Below, one piece after another: positions 1-12,308 of a stretch of DNA of 64,000 nt (its first letter is position 1; each line of letters begins with the position of its first letter). Under the pieces are notes generated by a model. The model had not been told where the DNA came from, searched no databases, and saw only the letters and a list, made by a program, of their open reading frames with translations. The stretch covers positions 24,676,098 to 24,740,097 of the forward strand of contig NC_063439.1 in NCBI RefSeq assembly GCF_020379485.1, in the 5' to 3' direction. The position numbers were made by a program, and so were the translations under genes. This stretch comes from Brassica napus. Taxonomy: Eukaryota > Streptophyta > Magnoliopsida > Brassicales > Brassicaceae.

Positions 1-1921
1 ACTTGCTATTATTATCTCTATTATACCTGTAAAAAAAAACATCCCAAATCAAAATATTATAAATACTACAAATACAACAGTTATTATAAACCAAAGATAA
101 TATTTAAAATATACTAACATCATGAAAACAGTATTACGTTATTATAAAGATGAAATCAACCTTAACAAATAAGTCAAAAAAATTAACATCCATCTATAAA
201 TGCTCATTAAAACCAACATTAAAAGAATTATATGCTCACTAAATCAAATAACCTCAATTATCTTCCCAAGTATTATTAAATTATAAAGATATATTAGCCA
301 AAATAATATAGCTAAACTTAGTGTATTATGGTAGTTAATTTTTTCCATTTCCTAACAGATTATTTTGGCAAACCCAAAATTACAATCGTTATTAAATCCA
401 AAGAGATTTCTTTGATAATTTTATGTTCTCAAATTATTATAAGAGGATGGAAAGATCCAAAGAGAGAAAATACAACTATACAATTTTTTGATTCCAGAAC
501 AATAACTTAGATACATTGTCTTAAAAACTTCCGCTAACATATAAATTTCAGCGAAACTGAAACACTTTTAATAAAAAACTCATAAAATTAACATTCAGTA
601 ATAAATGCTCATTCACACCAACGTTAAAAGAAAAAAATTCATATATCTAAACTCACTTTATTTACCACATTTCGACAAAAACTTCACCCCACACAAATAC
701 CTCAACAAAGAGTGACATACCACTTATATCTCAGCGAATCTCACATCAAAAAATATCTACAGGTGGAACCCCGAAGCAAACCCTCCAAGTTTATTTGAAT
801 AAAAATTATTATATTTGAAATCACAAGTTATAACACACTTAATGTTTTTAAACATAAAATTAAATATTTGGTTTAAAATTTTAAAATAACAGACACATTA
901 ATTTATTTTTGAACTCGAGACGAAATCCGTACAATAATGTTTCTATATTTTCTGTATTTATAAAAGGAATAATAAAAGATGAAACATCACATAAAAATAA
1001 GACATCATATTTGGATATATTTAAAAAAATACTTACAAATATATTATATTCTTGATAATTTTAAAATACAAATAAAACTAAATCAATATTTTGTAACATG
1101 AAAATAATAATTGGATAAAAAATATATTATGTTAATAAGTACATTAAAGATTTTGAAGAATTCTAATTTATGTAATATTACAAAACTCCAAATTTGCTTA
1201 TTAGAATTAATATTCTACTATTAGATAGATTAAATTAATGTTCTAGAACGTTATTCGACTGTCAGTTCTCAACTATTACACGTTAAAAAAATTGAATTTA
1301 TAATTAGAACAAATTATAACCCACCTATATATTATTTTAGTTCGGAATATTTTTAAAATACTTGCTATTATGATTTCTATTAAAGCTGGAAATATTAACT
1401 TCCCAAATCAAATTTTTTTAAATACTACAAATACAACAGTTATTGTAAACCAAAAAAAAAAAAAAATATATTAACATTACCATCACTTTTAAGCCCATTT
1501 CCAAAATCTATTTATTTTGGGAACCATATTACCATTTCCTAGCTATTTATTCTACCCATTACTATTGTTATTAGTTTATTTAGATCATATTTACATTGAG
1601 AGTAGAACATAAGAATATAGAAGTACATAAATTAATACGTATAAATAAAAACGTGTATCAAATAAAGCTATCAAATTAGATTACTACTATACACGAAACA
1701 GTGTATTATGTTTTCATTATGAAATTGGATTAATACTCTATTTAAATGGATACTAATAATTTAAAATTGGAAAAACATAATGACCCACAATTATTTTATT
1801 TTAATTAGAACATTTCAAAATTCTGTCTAGATATTTAATTACCTTCTACTTTAAATTTAATCATAACTATAATATATTACTTAATATAACCAAGAAAATA
1901 ACATTATCAAAACTACAGGAG

Positions 1922-1978
1922 GATCCTCGCAAAAGAGGAAGCGAGGCCGACCACGTGGATCACTTAATAAACCAAAAG
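1922..1978 (+). CDS. Probable upstream exon of the Helitron gene with an AT-hook
   Basis: A short open stretch bounded by AG on the left and GTATAT on the right. It encodes a basic segment with the AT-hook core KRGRPRGSLNKPK. AT-hooks bind the minor groove of AT-rich DNA and occur at the N terminus of some plant Helitron proteins. A second candidate exon lies at about 2433-2490 and encodes a Pro/Lys/Arg-rich segment. The joining of these exons to the main exon is inferred from splice-site-like ends only; no transcript is visible here. Confidence 0.5.
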
Positions 1979-2523
1979 GTATATATTTACTACCCAAAAT
2001 AGCTAATCCTAAGAGAAATTGTCTTATCCCAATTATTAAACTGTGTACATTTTCAGTTCATCTGGTAAATGACCGACCATCATTCAAACCAACATATTAC
2101 GACTGTAAGTATATATGGATCATATTATTATATCTTAAACCAAACTTATTCATCAAACAAACTAACTTCCCAGACTTATTTTAACAGGTGGCTGTGATAA
2201 CTGCGACTCTTACAGTAAGAAATAATCCTAAACTGTGTATCTATCATGCTATATTCTTTTAACCTAACCACTGTTAATCTTAATAGTCAAGCAGAAAAAT
2301 GCACGTAATATGAGAAAGGCCATTTTGCTATCCAAACGAACGTCGGCATCGTCACGCGGTACGCATAATGGCTGATAAAATCTATTTCGATTTATTACAT
2401 TTCTGATTCAAATTTACGTTGTTTCTATATAGATACAAATGCTCCACGAAATCCACAAGGAACGCGTCGCACTCAACCAAAAAAGAAAGGTGCATACTAC
2501 TTAAACCCCTATATTTCCCAGAA

Positions 2524-2549
2524 ATATATATATATATATATATATATAT
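2524..2549. repeat. (AT)n microsatellite
   Basis: About thirteen AT units in a Helitron intron-like spacer, between the basic exon and the main exon. Confidence 0.9.
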
Positions 2550-2784
2550 TTAATTTCCAAAATATATTTTTTCAGCGTAATGGTGTTTCTAAAAATCAAC
2601 TAATTTCAATTTTCAAAACTAATTCATTTTAACAAATAATTTTTTTTTAAAAAAACAAAATTACTAAAGAAAACAAATAAAAAACTTTTTTACGAAAATA
2701 TAAAAAAACAAATTTCTAACCCTCCGTTAAACTCTCAAGATTTCAATAAACTATTATTTAACAATTCGTAATAAACATTTTCAG

Positions 2785-5700
2785 AAAAAGGTTCCACATC
2801 CCGGCTAGATGAAAACCAAATCGTACCATGCTCAAAATGTGGTGCATTAATGTGGACTTCTGAAAGCACTGCTACAGACCCACGAACAGGTGAACCAACT
2901 TTCACCCTTTGCTGTAACCATGGCCAAATCAAGCTTCCACCGATCAACCGGCCGCCAGCCCTGTTAGAAAAACTTCTTCAAGCCAGATGGTTTCGAGATA
3001 CTATCCGAGTCTATAATTCTGTCCTTGCTTTTACATCCGTTGGAATGAAAATGGATCATAGTGTCGTCCACGCACCTGGTCCTTATACTATACGGATCCA
3101 AGGTCAAACCCACCACAGAATTGGCTCCCTCATACCACGACAAGGCTGTCTCCCAGAATATCTCCAGCTTTACATATTTGACACGGCCAACGAACTCAAA
3201 AACCGCCTAAACGCGATGGGGCAAACCTCAGCAGAAGGTAACCTCGATGAGCCAACGTTAGCCCTCCTCATCGAGATGATTGACGAGAACAATTGTCTGG
3301 CAAAGATCTTTCGTCGTGCACGAGACCACTACGAAAGCGTTGGGTCAGAGTTTACTATTAGGTTAGTCCAAGATAAAGGGAAGGGGAAGGAATATGATCT
3401 TCCAACTACAAGCGAGGTGGCAGGTCTTATCGTGGGGGATATAACATCAACAATTGGAGAACGAGATATAGTGGTTCAGTTTCAATCTGACACTCTGCAG
3501 CAGATACGTGACGATCACCCTCTATATATGAGCCTCCAATACCCTCTTTTGTTTCCGTATGGTGAATACGGGTTTCACCCAGAAATTCCCCTGCATCTTG
3601 AGACAGGCACTTCAAGAACAAGGCAATTCGTGACCATCCGTCAATACTACGCTTCTCTAATCCAAACACGTCCTAACCAAGGAATGACGTTGATTAAAGG
3701 CGGTCGTCTCCTCCATCAGTTTATTGTGGACGTTTATACAGCGATTGAAGAAGACCGACTGAGGTGGGCGAGAAATAACCAAGAAATCTTGCGGGCTGAG
3801 CTCTACAGCAATGTCCTTGATGCTGTAAGTAAAGGTGACACTGATGCTAAAATTATCGGCCAGAGATTTATACTGCCCCCAAGTTTCACCGGAGGCCCCC
3901 GGTACTTGGTTGAGAAATACCACGATGCTATGGCTATTTGCAGAGAATTCGGCAATCCAGATTTGTTTATCACAATGACAGCCAATCCAAACAGGAGCGA
4001 GATTAAAGAACATCTTCAGAAATACGGTGGAGATTCTCCTAATGATAGACCGGATATTGAATGTCGGGTTTTTAAGATGAAGCTAGATCAACTGCTCAAG
4101 GATTTCAAAGCAGGCACTTTTTTCAAGCCATATAAGGCAGCTCTCCACCGAATAGAGTTTCAAAAAAGAGGTCTCCCTCATGCACATATATTATTGTGGT
4201 TAGGAAATTCTACCAGAACACCAAGTGCAGAAGAAGTGGATGAAATAATTTCGGCCGAGCTCCCCAACAGAGAGAAAGACCCAGCTGCTTACGACTTAGT
4301 CACGAAACACATGATCCACGGTCCATGTGGACACTTCAATCCGAAGTCACCATGTATGGAAAACAATGTGTGCACGAAAAAGTATCCTCGGCCGAATAAC
4401 GATAACACTTCGATTGACAAATCCGGGTATGTGTTATATCGTCGACGCCGAAATAAAGATCCGGGTACAGTTAAGTCTGGAGCTGTACTAGACAACACTT
4501 TCGTCGTGCCTCATAACATTAACCTTCTGAAGAAGTACGAAGCTCATATTAATGTTGAATGGTGTAATCGGACAAGCGCGGTGAAATACTTATTCAAGTA
4601 CATAACCAAGGGCGTTGACCGAGCAACCGCTGTTATTGAGAAAGGAAATACAGCAACTACATCCGACGCCACAGGATCCGGAGGATCAAAGGAGAAAGTC
4701 CTAAGGCAACGCAATGAGATCCAAGACTACATTGAAGCCCGATATTTATCAGCTTGTGAGTCTATGTGGCGGACTTTCGCATTCCACATACACAAAAGAA
4801 AGCCGTCAGTTGAAAAGCTTATCATTCACTTGGAAGGCGAACATAATATTACGGTTAAATCAACAGACAACCTCGGTCGGGTAATCCACAAACCGGGTAT
4901 CGAGAAGACGATGTTCACAGAGTGGATGGTTTTATGCAGAAGGTCAGCGTTTGCCCGAACACTGACATATGTGCAGATTCCTGAATATTTTGTCTGGAAC
5001 AACAGTGCTAAAGTGTGGACTGAGCGTAAGAGAGGAAAAACAATTGGCCGAGTCGTAGCTGTCCATCCTTCGGCAGGCGATCGATACTACCTGAGGGTCC
5101 TCATTAATAAGATCAAGGGTCCTAGAAGTTACGACGAGCTAAAAACATACAACGACGTTAAATACCCGGACTTCAAATCAGTTTGCCAAGCACGAGGCCT
5201 TTTGGACGACGATGTTGAATGGCTCGAGAGTATGTCGGAGGGTGCTCGAACGGCCAGCCCATACCAGCTTCGTGATATGTTTGTCACATTCCTAAACAAC
5301 TGCTTCGTCGCAAGCCCTAAAGGACTATGGGAACACTCATGGAAATCAATGAGCGAGGACATACTTCACAAGAGGCAAAGGATCTTAGGCCACGCGAATC
5401 TGGAACTGGACGATAGTACCCTGGAGCAATACACATTGATAGAAGTTGAAAAGCTGATGCGCATGCAAGATCGCTCCTTAAACGATTTTAAGGATATGCC
5501 GAAGATCAATCCTGTTTTGCTCAAGGAACTGGGAAACAGTTTGTGGAACCAAGAAATGAATTACGATGTTGCGGAGGAAACACTAAGACATGACAAGCAA
5601 TACAAATTGCTCAATGCTGAGCAACTTGCAATCTATGAATCAGTCTTAGACTCGGTTGACAAGAAAGAAGGAAAACTTTTCTTTGTATATGGCGCAGGGG

Positions 5701-7157
5701 GCACAGGAAAAACATTCTTATACCAGACTATTATATCCAGACTTCGGTCAAGAAAACAAATTGTTCTACCAGTGGCTTCTTCGGGAATAGCCGCATTGCT
5801 ACTACCAAACGGGAGAACAGCTCACTCTCGCTTCAATATTCCATTGAAGCTCGACGAAGATAAGCTTTGCAACATCAAACCAGGTACAATGCTTGCTGAG
5901 TTAATTGAGGAAACAGACCTCATAATTTGGGATGAGGCACCGATGACACACAAACATGCTTTCGAAGCATTAGACAAGTCGTTGAAGGATATTATGTCTA
6001 TCAAAAATCCACCCGCAAAGAATCAGCCTTTTGGTGGCAAAACAGTTATGTTAGGTGGTGATTTCAGACAGATCCTACCAGTCATTCCGCAAGGTAGAAG
6101 AGCTGATACTGTACTTGCTTCGATAAGCCATTCATATCTATGGAATAGCTGCCACAAGTTCTCTTTGAAAACAAATATGCGAGTCAATCAGGATGAGAAA
6201 GAGTTTTCTGAATGGCTTCTCACAGTCGGGGAAGGTCGTCTAGAAGAAGAACAAGAATATGAGGGGGATGGGTACAATGACCAACTCATAGATATCGATG
6301 ACTCATTGATTTGTCAGAGTTTTGTTGACCCATTGAAAGAAGTTGTTGATGCTGCATATGGACAAATCAGCAGCCCTATGAATTCCAAGACTTCCTACAC
6401 CGATAAAGCTATCCTAACACCCCGTAACGAAACCGTTGATGAAATCAATGCTTATACCATCTCACGGACCGAAGGGGTATCAAGAGATTACTACAGCTCA
6501 GACAGCTTCGAGTTATCAGATACTACATCAGATCAAAATGATACACTATACTCCATTGAGTATCTTAACTCATTGGAATACTCGGGTTTGCCTTCGCACA
6601 AACTTACTCTGAAAGTTGGTGCCCCAGTTATGCTTCTCAGAAACATAAATCAGAAAAAAGGATTATGCAACGGTACTCGGATGATCCTAACCCACGTTGG
6701 TGAACGCGTTCTGAAGGCCGAGATCATCACTGGATCCCACATTGGAGAAGAGGTCTTGATCCCAAGAATTGTGCTTTTGTATGATGAAACGAAATTACCG
6801 TTCACATTACGTCGGCGGCAATTTCCTATCAGATTGTGCTACGCAATGACAATCAACAAAAGCCAAGGCCAAAGCTTAAAAGAGGTCATCTTATACCTGC
6901 CTAAGCCAGTCTTTTCTCATGGTCAACTTTACGTGGCCCTCTCCCGTGTCACAAGCAAAGCAGGATTAACGATCATCAAAACTGAAGATCCACACCAGCT
7001 GAAAGTGAAGAACATAGTCTACAAAGAAATCTTCAAAGGCCTTCATCCCGAGACATGTAATTTAAATAATTTATTCTTTACTCCAATCTTTTTCAGAAAT
7101 CTAATAACATGTTATATTCACAGATTAACAACCTGGAAAATATCGACCCAGCGATGA
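2785..7157 (+). CDS. Helitron Rep-helicase (RepHel), main exon
   Basis: Replication initiator plus helicase that drives Helitron rolling-circle transposition. The frame is open from an acceptor AG at 2783-2784; the first in-frame ATG is at 2850, but upstream codons already encode the cysteine-rich start (CSKCGALMW, then CC), so that ATG is probably internal. Numbering from 2850: HUH nuclease motif [10 protein letters not shown] near residue 443; paired-tyrosine motif DYIEARY near 626; Pif1-like helicase with Walker A GAGGTGKT near 947, Walker [19 protein letters not shown], and a C-terminal SQGQS...YVALSR motif. No stop or frameshift interrupts 1435 codons, unusual for an old copy. Upstream short exons are likely: 1922-1978 encodes an AT-hook (KRGRPRG) ending at a GT, and about 2433-2490 encodes a basic segment between AG and GT sites. 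The last 35 or so residues after FKGL look like read-through rather than family sequence. Confidence 0.9.
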
Positions 7158-7507
7158 TACAAGCCAATAAAGAAGAGACTAACACATAGGTTTACCCCAC
7201 CTACCCCAGGTACAAAACTTTTAATTTAATAGCAATACCACAATATTCAACTAAACGTTTGCTGACTAACTATTCTTATCCAATTTCAGGTCCTTTCTTT
7301 CTCATGACCCTCAAAACAATCGGATCTGCAAAGACTTAATCTGCTTCCTACATTATCTATTTTACTTACAGCTTTTTTGGCTTTTAAGCATTTGCGTAAA
7401 CTCGATCTCAAGCAAAAATAATGACTACCAACACACTTTTTTGTGTTCAAACAAACAATACCTACATCTAATATAATATTTTGGATAAAGAATTTCTTAG
7501 AAAATAA

Positions 7508-7535
7508 CCCGGGCGTAGCCCGGGAACTGACCTAG
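7508..7535 (+). other. Helitron 3' terminator hairpin and CTAG end
   Basis: Perfect 7-bp GC stem with a 3-nt loop (7508-7524), spacer AACTGAC, then CTAG (7532-7535). T at 7536 is host sequence. This hairpin stops rolling-circle transfer in Helitrons and here fixes the right border of the element to the base. Confidence 0.92.
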
Positions 7536-7785
7536 TTTCTTTAATATCTCCATATATTCTCTTTCTCTCACAATGTGGGTAGATAAAAATGAATACATCA
7601 TTTATGAATGATATACAAATGTCAACGAAAAGAATCATAGACGTCTACTGAGATCCATAATTATACATCTACAAAAATTATATTGGTGTTGACGTGTTGT
7701 ACACATTAATATTATGATTGGTTCATGTTATATAATAATATAGTATGTTTCTATGATCTTATGGTATACTCTCTCCCAAATCCAG
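7536..7785 (+). other. Residual MYB intron 2 sequence right of the Helitron
   Basis: AT-rich sequence from the Helitron border to the acceptor AG at 7784-7785. No MYB R2 or R3 N-terminal coding sequence is found here. It is read as the 3' part of intron 2 of the MYB gene, because R2R3-MYB genes of this clade have their second intron in the Arg codon before WSLIAK, exactly where this acceptor falls. Confidence 0.65.
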
Positions 7786-8191
7786 ATGGTCTTTAATAGC
7801 TAAAAGGGTACCTGGAAGGACAGATAACCAAGTCAAGAATCACTGGAACACTCATCTCAGCAAAAAAATCGTCGGGGATTATTCCTCCGCTGTCAAAACC
7901 ACTGGAGAAGAAAACTATCCACCGTCACTACTCATCACCGCCGCAACAACTTCTGGTCATCATCAACAAGACAAAATCTGTGACAAGAGTTTCGAGGGCC
8001 TCGTATCTGCTTCGTACGAAAATAAACAAAAAGCGGATTTGACACATACTAATGATTCGAGTCTCTACTTCAAAGAGAGGAACAACTTTGATAGCAGTAA
8101 CGCTTTCTGGTTTAATGACGACGATGATTTTGAGATGAATTCATTCGCTATGATGGATTTTGCGTCCGGTGATACTGGCTACTGCCTCTAG
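7786..8191 (+). CDS. GL1: R2R3-MYB transcription factor, GL1/WER clade, last exon only
   Basis: Exon 3 of a MYB regulator of epidermal cell fate (GLABRA1/WEREWOLF clade). It opens right after an acceptor with [20 protein letters not shown], the C-terminal helices of the R3 repeat, then a variable acidic region and the clade tail [13 protein letters not shown] with a TAG stop at 8189-8191. About 134 codons with no defect. The exon-2 Arg codon is split at the splice site, as in the family. In this syntenic order the Arabidopsis gene is GL1 (trichome initiation, partner of GL3/EGL3 and TTG1), although the linker [13 protein letters not shown] is more WER-like, so the paralogue name is less sure than the clade. 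Exons 1 and 2 are absent between the Helitron and this exon; they should lie left of the window if the Helitron sits in intron 2. Otherwise this is a truncated pseudogene. Confidence 0.75.
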
Positions 8192-9072
8192 TTTTGATAA
8201 TTTTGTGTGTTTAGTTGTCTTAATTCTGGTTCACTAAGGTCTAAGGATATTAATATATATACGATCTACGAGTGCTTCTTTATATATTCCGCATTATCAA
8301 TAAAAAGCGTAATTCAAATATGGTATCTTAATATAAGTCAAAGCAAATGTTGTAACCAAATGTAAATTTTTTTGTCCAACCTGCCAAGATGCACTTGCAA
8401 TGCCTTCGCTACGAATTGTAGATCTGAATGTAACATATTGTCAAATAAAGAAAAACTTTCATAGTTTCATTCAAAATAGAAGATAAACATTTTTATCTCA
8501 ACCAAATGATTATGGTGTTTTAGTAGTTTCCATTATGGTGGATGTAAGAACGTTCATCCCTGACGTCAAAGTTTAGTGTCAAGAATACGAATGAACTAGT
8601 TCAAAGTTAGTAAACACATAAGGTATAAAGAGAAAATAAAAAATGAAGGTGTCACTTGAACCCCTTTGATTCCAAGTACTCAAGTAGGTATGCCACAGTT
8701 GAGGAAGAGTTGTCCAGTCTAGGTTGGGGACAGATTCTCTTCAATGGCCAGTGCAATGGTATTAATTATTTTTATTTTTTTGGGATTACGCTTTAGATCC
8801 GTTAGAAAACCCGGTAAATGGATTACTCGTTCACTATAATTATCCTATACAAATTATTATGGTCACTTAATAGTAAGGAACTCACTGATTATGAAAAAAA
8901 GAAGAAGATAAACTATTAGGTTTTGGTATATGATCATCGTACTCTTTAAAATGTAATTTATTGTGTGGCGCTGGTTATGAAGGAGCCTCATAAAATCTTT
9001 GATTTCTTATTATGTTTTCTTCTAATTTTTTTATATTTGCAGATATTCCTTAATAGCAATGAAGAGTCATAT

Positions 9073-9140
9073 GAATATGACCCTGCGGTGAATATGACCC
9101 TGCGGTGAATCTGACTCTGCGGTAAATCTGAACCTGAACC
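9073..9140. repeat. 17-bp tandem repeat, about 3.5 copies
   Basis: Units GAATATGACCCTGCGGT at 9073-9089 and 9090-9106 are identical; 9107-9123 differs at two bases; a decayed fourth unit follows. The unit length is not a multiple of three and no frame runs through it. Confidence 0.85.
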
Positions 9141-9464
9141 TGCTATATAAGCCAAGAGTCCCAAATTAATGTCCTATCTGTAACTCTGCAAATGTGTAAC
9201 TACCAATATGAAGTCATTTCAGAAATCATATCCCAAGTTGCATACTTTTAGATTTGATGTAAAAGAAAATAAAAACAGAAACAAGATATTGTCGCCGCGA
9301 GACGTGACCATCATGCATGTGTGCTGGGTATTATTTTATAGGCTCTTGTGGCTCATAATAGTTTAGTAAATAAATTTGAAACATGAAAAGTCGGTTGAGG
9401 GCGCCAAAATAACTGTTGAAAGATTCTTTTTAGATCCTATTCTATAGATTTTATAGTAAAATAT

Positions 9465-9721
9465 GGCTTTGAATGGCGACCAAGGAACGGAGGGGAACAC
9501 TGGATTCTTTATCATTCCCAGAAAAAATCACTATTCACAAGGAGTAGTTTTTCCTTTTTGTTCCTCTCCATTCCCTTTTTTGTAGAGAAATATAGAACAA
9601 AAGCATTCCTTGTTAAATTTGATAAGGAACAAACATTCCTTTTCATTCCTGCAATTTTATTCATATACATTCCTTTCCTATTCGTTCCCTCGTGTTCCCG
9701 AAAAGGTTACCAGTCGGAGCC
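9465..9721. mobile_element. PIF/Harbinger-type MITE, 257 bp
   Basis: Imperfect terminal inverted repeats: the left end GGCTTTGAATGGCGACC pairs with the reverse complement of the right end, GGCTCCGACTGGTAACC. A three-base direct repeat TAT flanks both ends. There is no coding capacity. The GGCTTTGAATGG-type terminus also appears on the larger element at 27262-28609, suggesting one family. Confidence 0.7.
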
Positions 9722-9952
9722 TATATGATTCCAACCAAAAAGGAATGACAGAAATAGATTATATATTAGGTAATAAATTTGTACTTTCACAGTCCACAGT
9801 GCACTTGATCAGCTACAACGAAGTAGTGATGATGATATCTATGGTCGGCCTACGGGGCAGGTGTCTATTAAAAACTAACTACTCCACTTATTAACTTATT
9901 AGAACATAAATGTCACATATTAAATGGTACAACTTTCAAAAATTCTCAGGTT

Positions 9953-10222
9953 TAGTAATTTTTAAGTTTTTGTCAAAAAAATAATTTTTAACAAAGAAAA
10001 TGACTAAAATAAATTTTATTAAAGGAAAAAATATATTTTTACCATAGGTTTAACTAATTTAAATTTAGAGTTTAGAGTTAAGTGGTAGAGTTTTGAGATA
10101 GAATTTTAAATTTTTTTTTAAAAAAAAAAATAATAAAAATTTCAAAATAAAAAAGGTTATTTTGATCATTTTCTTTTTTAAGGATTATTTTTGTGACAAT
10201 AATTTTAAAATGGCTATTTCAG
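9953..10222. mobile_element. Foldback (MULE-like) repeat
   Basis: Left arm (AGTTTTTGTCAAAAAAATAA, then AAAGAAAATGACTAAAATAA) and right arm are inverted copies of each other over about 75 bp, since the right arm reads TTATTTTGATCATTTTC...TTATTTTTGTGACAATAA. The target duplication is not clear. The interior is AT-rich without a gene. Confidence 0.55.
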
Positions 10223-12257
10223 AAAAGAAAAATCGTCACAAATACTACATTCATAATACTATTTTCATGTCTACACTAATCATTTTTATATTTATTTTTA
10301 ATGAAAGGTAAAAGACACTTCTACCTCTAGAGTTAACTAATATAGACTTAGTGTTTAGAGTTAAGGGGTGTGTAGAGTTTTTGGAATATGAAATTTAGGA
10401 TTCTAATAAATATATAAAAAATACTTAAAAAATATTAAGAAAAATTAAAAAAAATAGTTTCAAACATAATTTCGATTTTCAAAAAGAAATTTTGAAAATA
10501 AAAAAAAATCAAAAAAAAAAAGAAAATTATAAAAAAATTCGAATTTGAAAAGTATAATTCGAAACATAAATATTTATTTATTTATTTTTATTTAAATAAT
10601 GATTTATTATATATAGAAAAAGATATTTTTGAAAATGTCTCTTTAATGAGGGTAAAAATAAAAGTGGTACAACGAAACGAAAGTGGTACAATGAAAATGG
10701 TAATTCGCTTATTATTGCGTCCTAGTTTTTTTGGACTTTATAGGTACGCTTTATTGTTTCCCAGTTAAATTGGATATATTACGTGGTTTTCTGATAGTTT
10801 ACTTTGCTTTTAACATACAGTGATGTATAGTATACGTACGGGTCTTCACCACACTATAAATAACATACAGTGAACCAACAACAAGAAAAAGTTGATATGA
10901 ACCACATAATTTTTATTTTATTTTTTTTATTATTATAAACATTATGGTGTTGGTGTATCAATTTTTGTCACGATATTCCATTTAATTCATTTATAATTAT
11001 TTTGTTATCCAATTTCCTCATCTGATTTATAATAATATTTATTAATATATTTATATTGAAAGAAAAACAACACACATTATTTTAGAGGTTTATATAATAT
11101 TTTAGAGGACTTTAACGGAATTATTTTATTGATTCTAAATATTTTAATATATCATAATTTTATTGAAAATATTGATGAAAATTTAGCAAGACTCAAATTA
11201 AATATTTGATGAATTAAAATAAAAAAGTGAGGAGAAATCGATGAAATTTAATTAATTACATTTTTACAAATATCTGTATATATAATTATTAGAATATATA
11301 CTACAAATATATATAAGTCAAACATAAGAAAAACCATTTAGAAACATCAACATATATAGAATAATGAAATTTTACTATTACAAATTTTATAAGAAGTTTA
11401 AGTTTATTATAAATAAAACGAAGAAACTGTAAACAAAATAAAACTAGAAGTACAAACACAATAACACGGATACCATATTTGAAAAGTATTTAGAAATTTT
11501 AAATAGTGAAAATATGAAAATTATGAGCATTTAAAAAAAAGTTTCTAAAATTATTGAAATGATTAAACATTTTAAAAGTATAATTGATGTAAACATGTTC
11601 GAAACTATAAAATGTTATAATATATATATATATCAAATAATAATACTAATAATTATACTTATTGTTTAAAAAATATTATTTGAGAATTTTTTTTTGTGAA
11701 ATGAAAACATCGAAAAATTAAAAGGAAAATCAAATCAAATTGCAAATATATATAACATTGTAATACTAATATTAATGAAAAATACCTAAATTTATAAAGT
11801 CTACTGAGTAATTATAAACACACACCTTTATATACTATTCATTATATGTTTTACGTTTTTCCTGTTAATAATAGTTTGTTACATAAAACGACATAATTAA
11901 AATAAGAATTCAAAATAGGAAATTATGATTTTTCTTTGACTGGCAGTTTGTTACATAAAACGACATAATAAAATTAAGGTTAATTTATATAACCGTCAAT
12001 AAAAATGTAACCGTAATTTTTATTAATTTACAGATAATGATTTTACTAAACATTTTAGGAGGGCATTAAATTTTAATTAATTTGACATTTGAAGTTTAAG
12101 TAAAATATGTGAAAACAAATAATATTTGACACATGGGAGTAATCATCGTTACGGTTAATTAAGATATAATAATTACAAACTCTTGACCAAGGCTCACACA
12201 TGAACAATGCATGATTGCAAAACTGTGTATTTAAGGCACTAAAGGAGTACACTTTAT

Positions 12258-12267
12258 AGTATATAAA
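12258..12267 (+). promoter_or_regulatory. TATA box of the kelch/F-box gene
   Basis: GTATATAAAC lies about 45 bp upstream of the ATG at 12309. The short distance favours the downstream ATG (12309) over the upstream one at 12273, which would be almost at the transcription start. Confidence 0.5.
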
Positions 12268-12308
12268 CTCAAGTGGGAACCATCAGATTCCTCGTACTTC
12301 TAAGAATA

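Larger units (their letters stand above)
1..7535 (+). mobile_element. Helitron transposon, 3' end complete, 5' end not resolved
   Basis: A rolling-circle (Helitron) element. The 3' end is visible directly: a 7-bp stem CCCGGGC/GCCCGGG with a GTA loop at 7508-7524, then 7 bases, then CTAG at 7532-7535, followed by host T at 7536. This is the canonical Helitron terminus and A|T target. The interior encodes a Rep-helicase protein on the plus strand (2785-7157). The 5' terminus (TC...) is not certain. AT-rich sequence with short internal repeats continues to base 1, and a block resembling Helitron 5' regions occurs at 1-125 and again at 1361-1480, so the element starts at or left of the window edge, or is a nested pair. 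It is flanked on the right by what looks like intron 2 of a MYB gene. Confidence 0.88.
8192..12250. other. Repeat-rich intergenic region
   Basis: No convincing gene. It holds the MYB 3' region, a 17-bp tandem repeat at 9073-9140, a Harbinger-type MITE at 9465-9721, a foldback element at about 9953-10222, and long AT-rich stretches from about 10.2 to 12.2 kb containing another probable decayed foldback repeat (about 10240-10680). Short frames here, for example 9610-9894, lie inside the MITE and are not genes. Confidence 0.6.

Noticed and set aside
328..510. 60-codon frame near the window start
   Set aside because: AT-driven frame inside Helitron non-coding DNA with no domain.
9610..9894. 94-codon frame
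   Set aside because: It starts inside the MITE at 9465-9721 and reads across its terminus.
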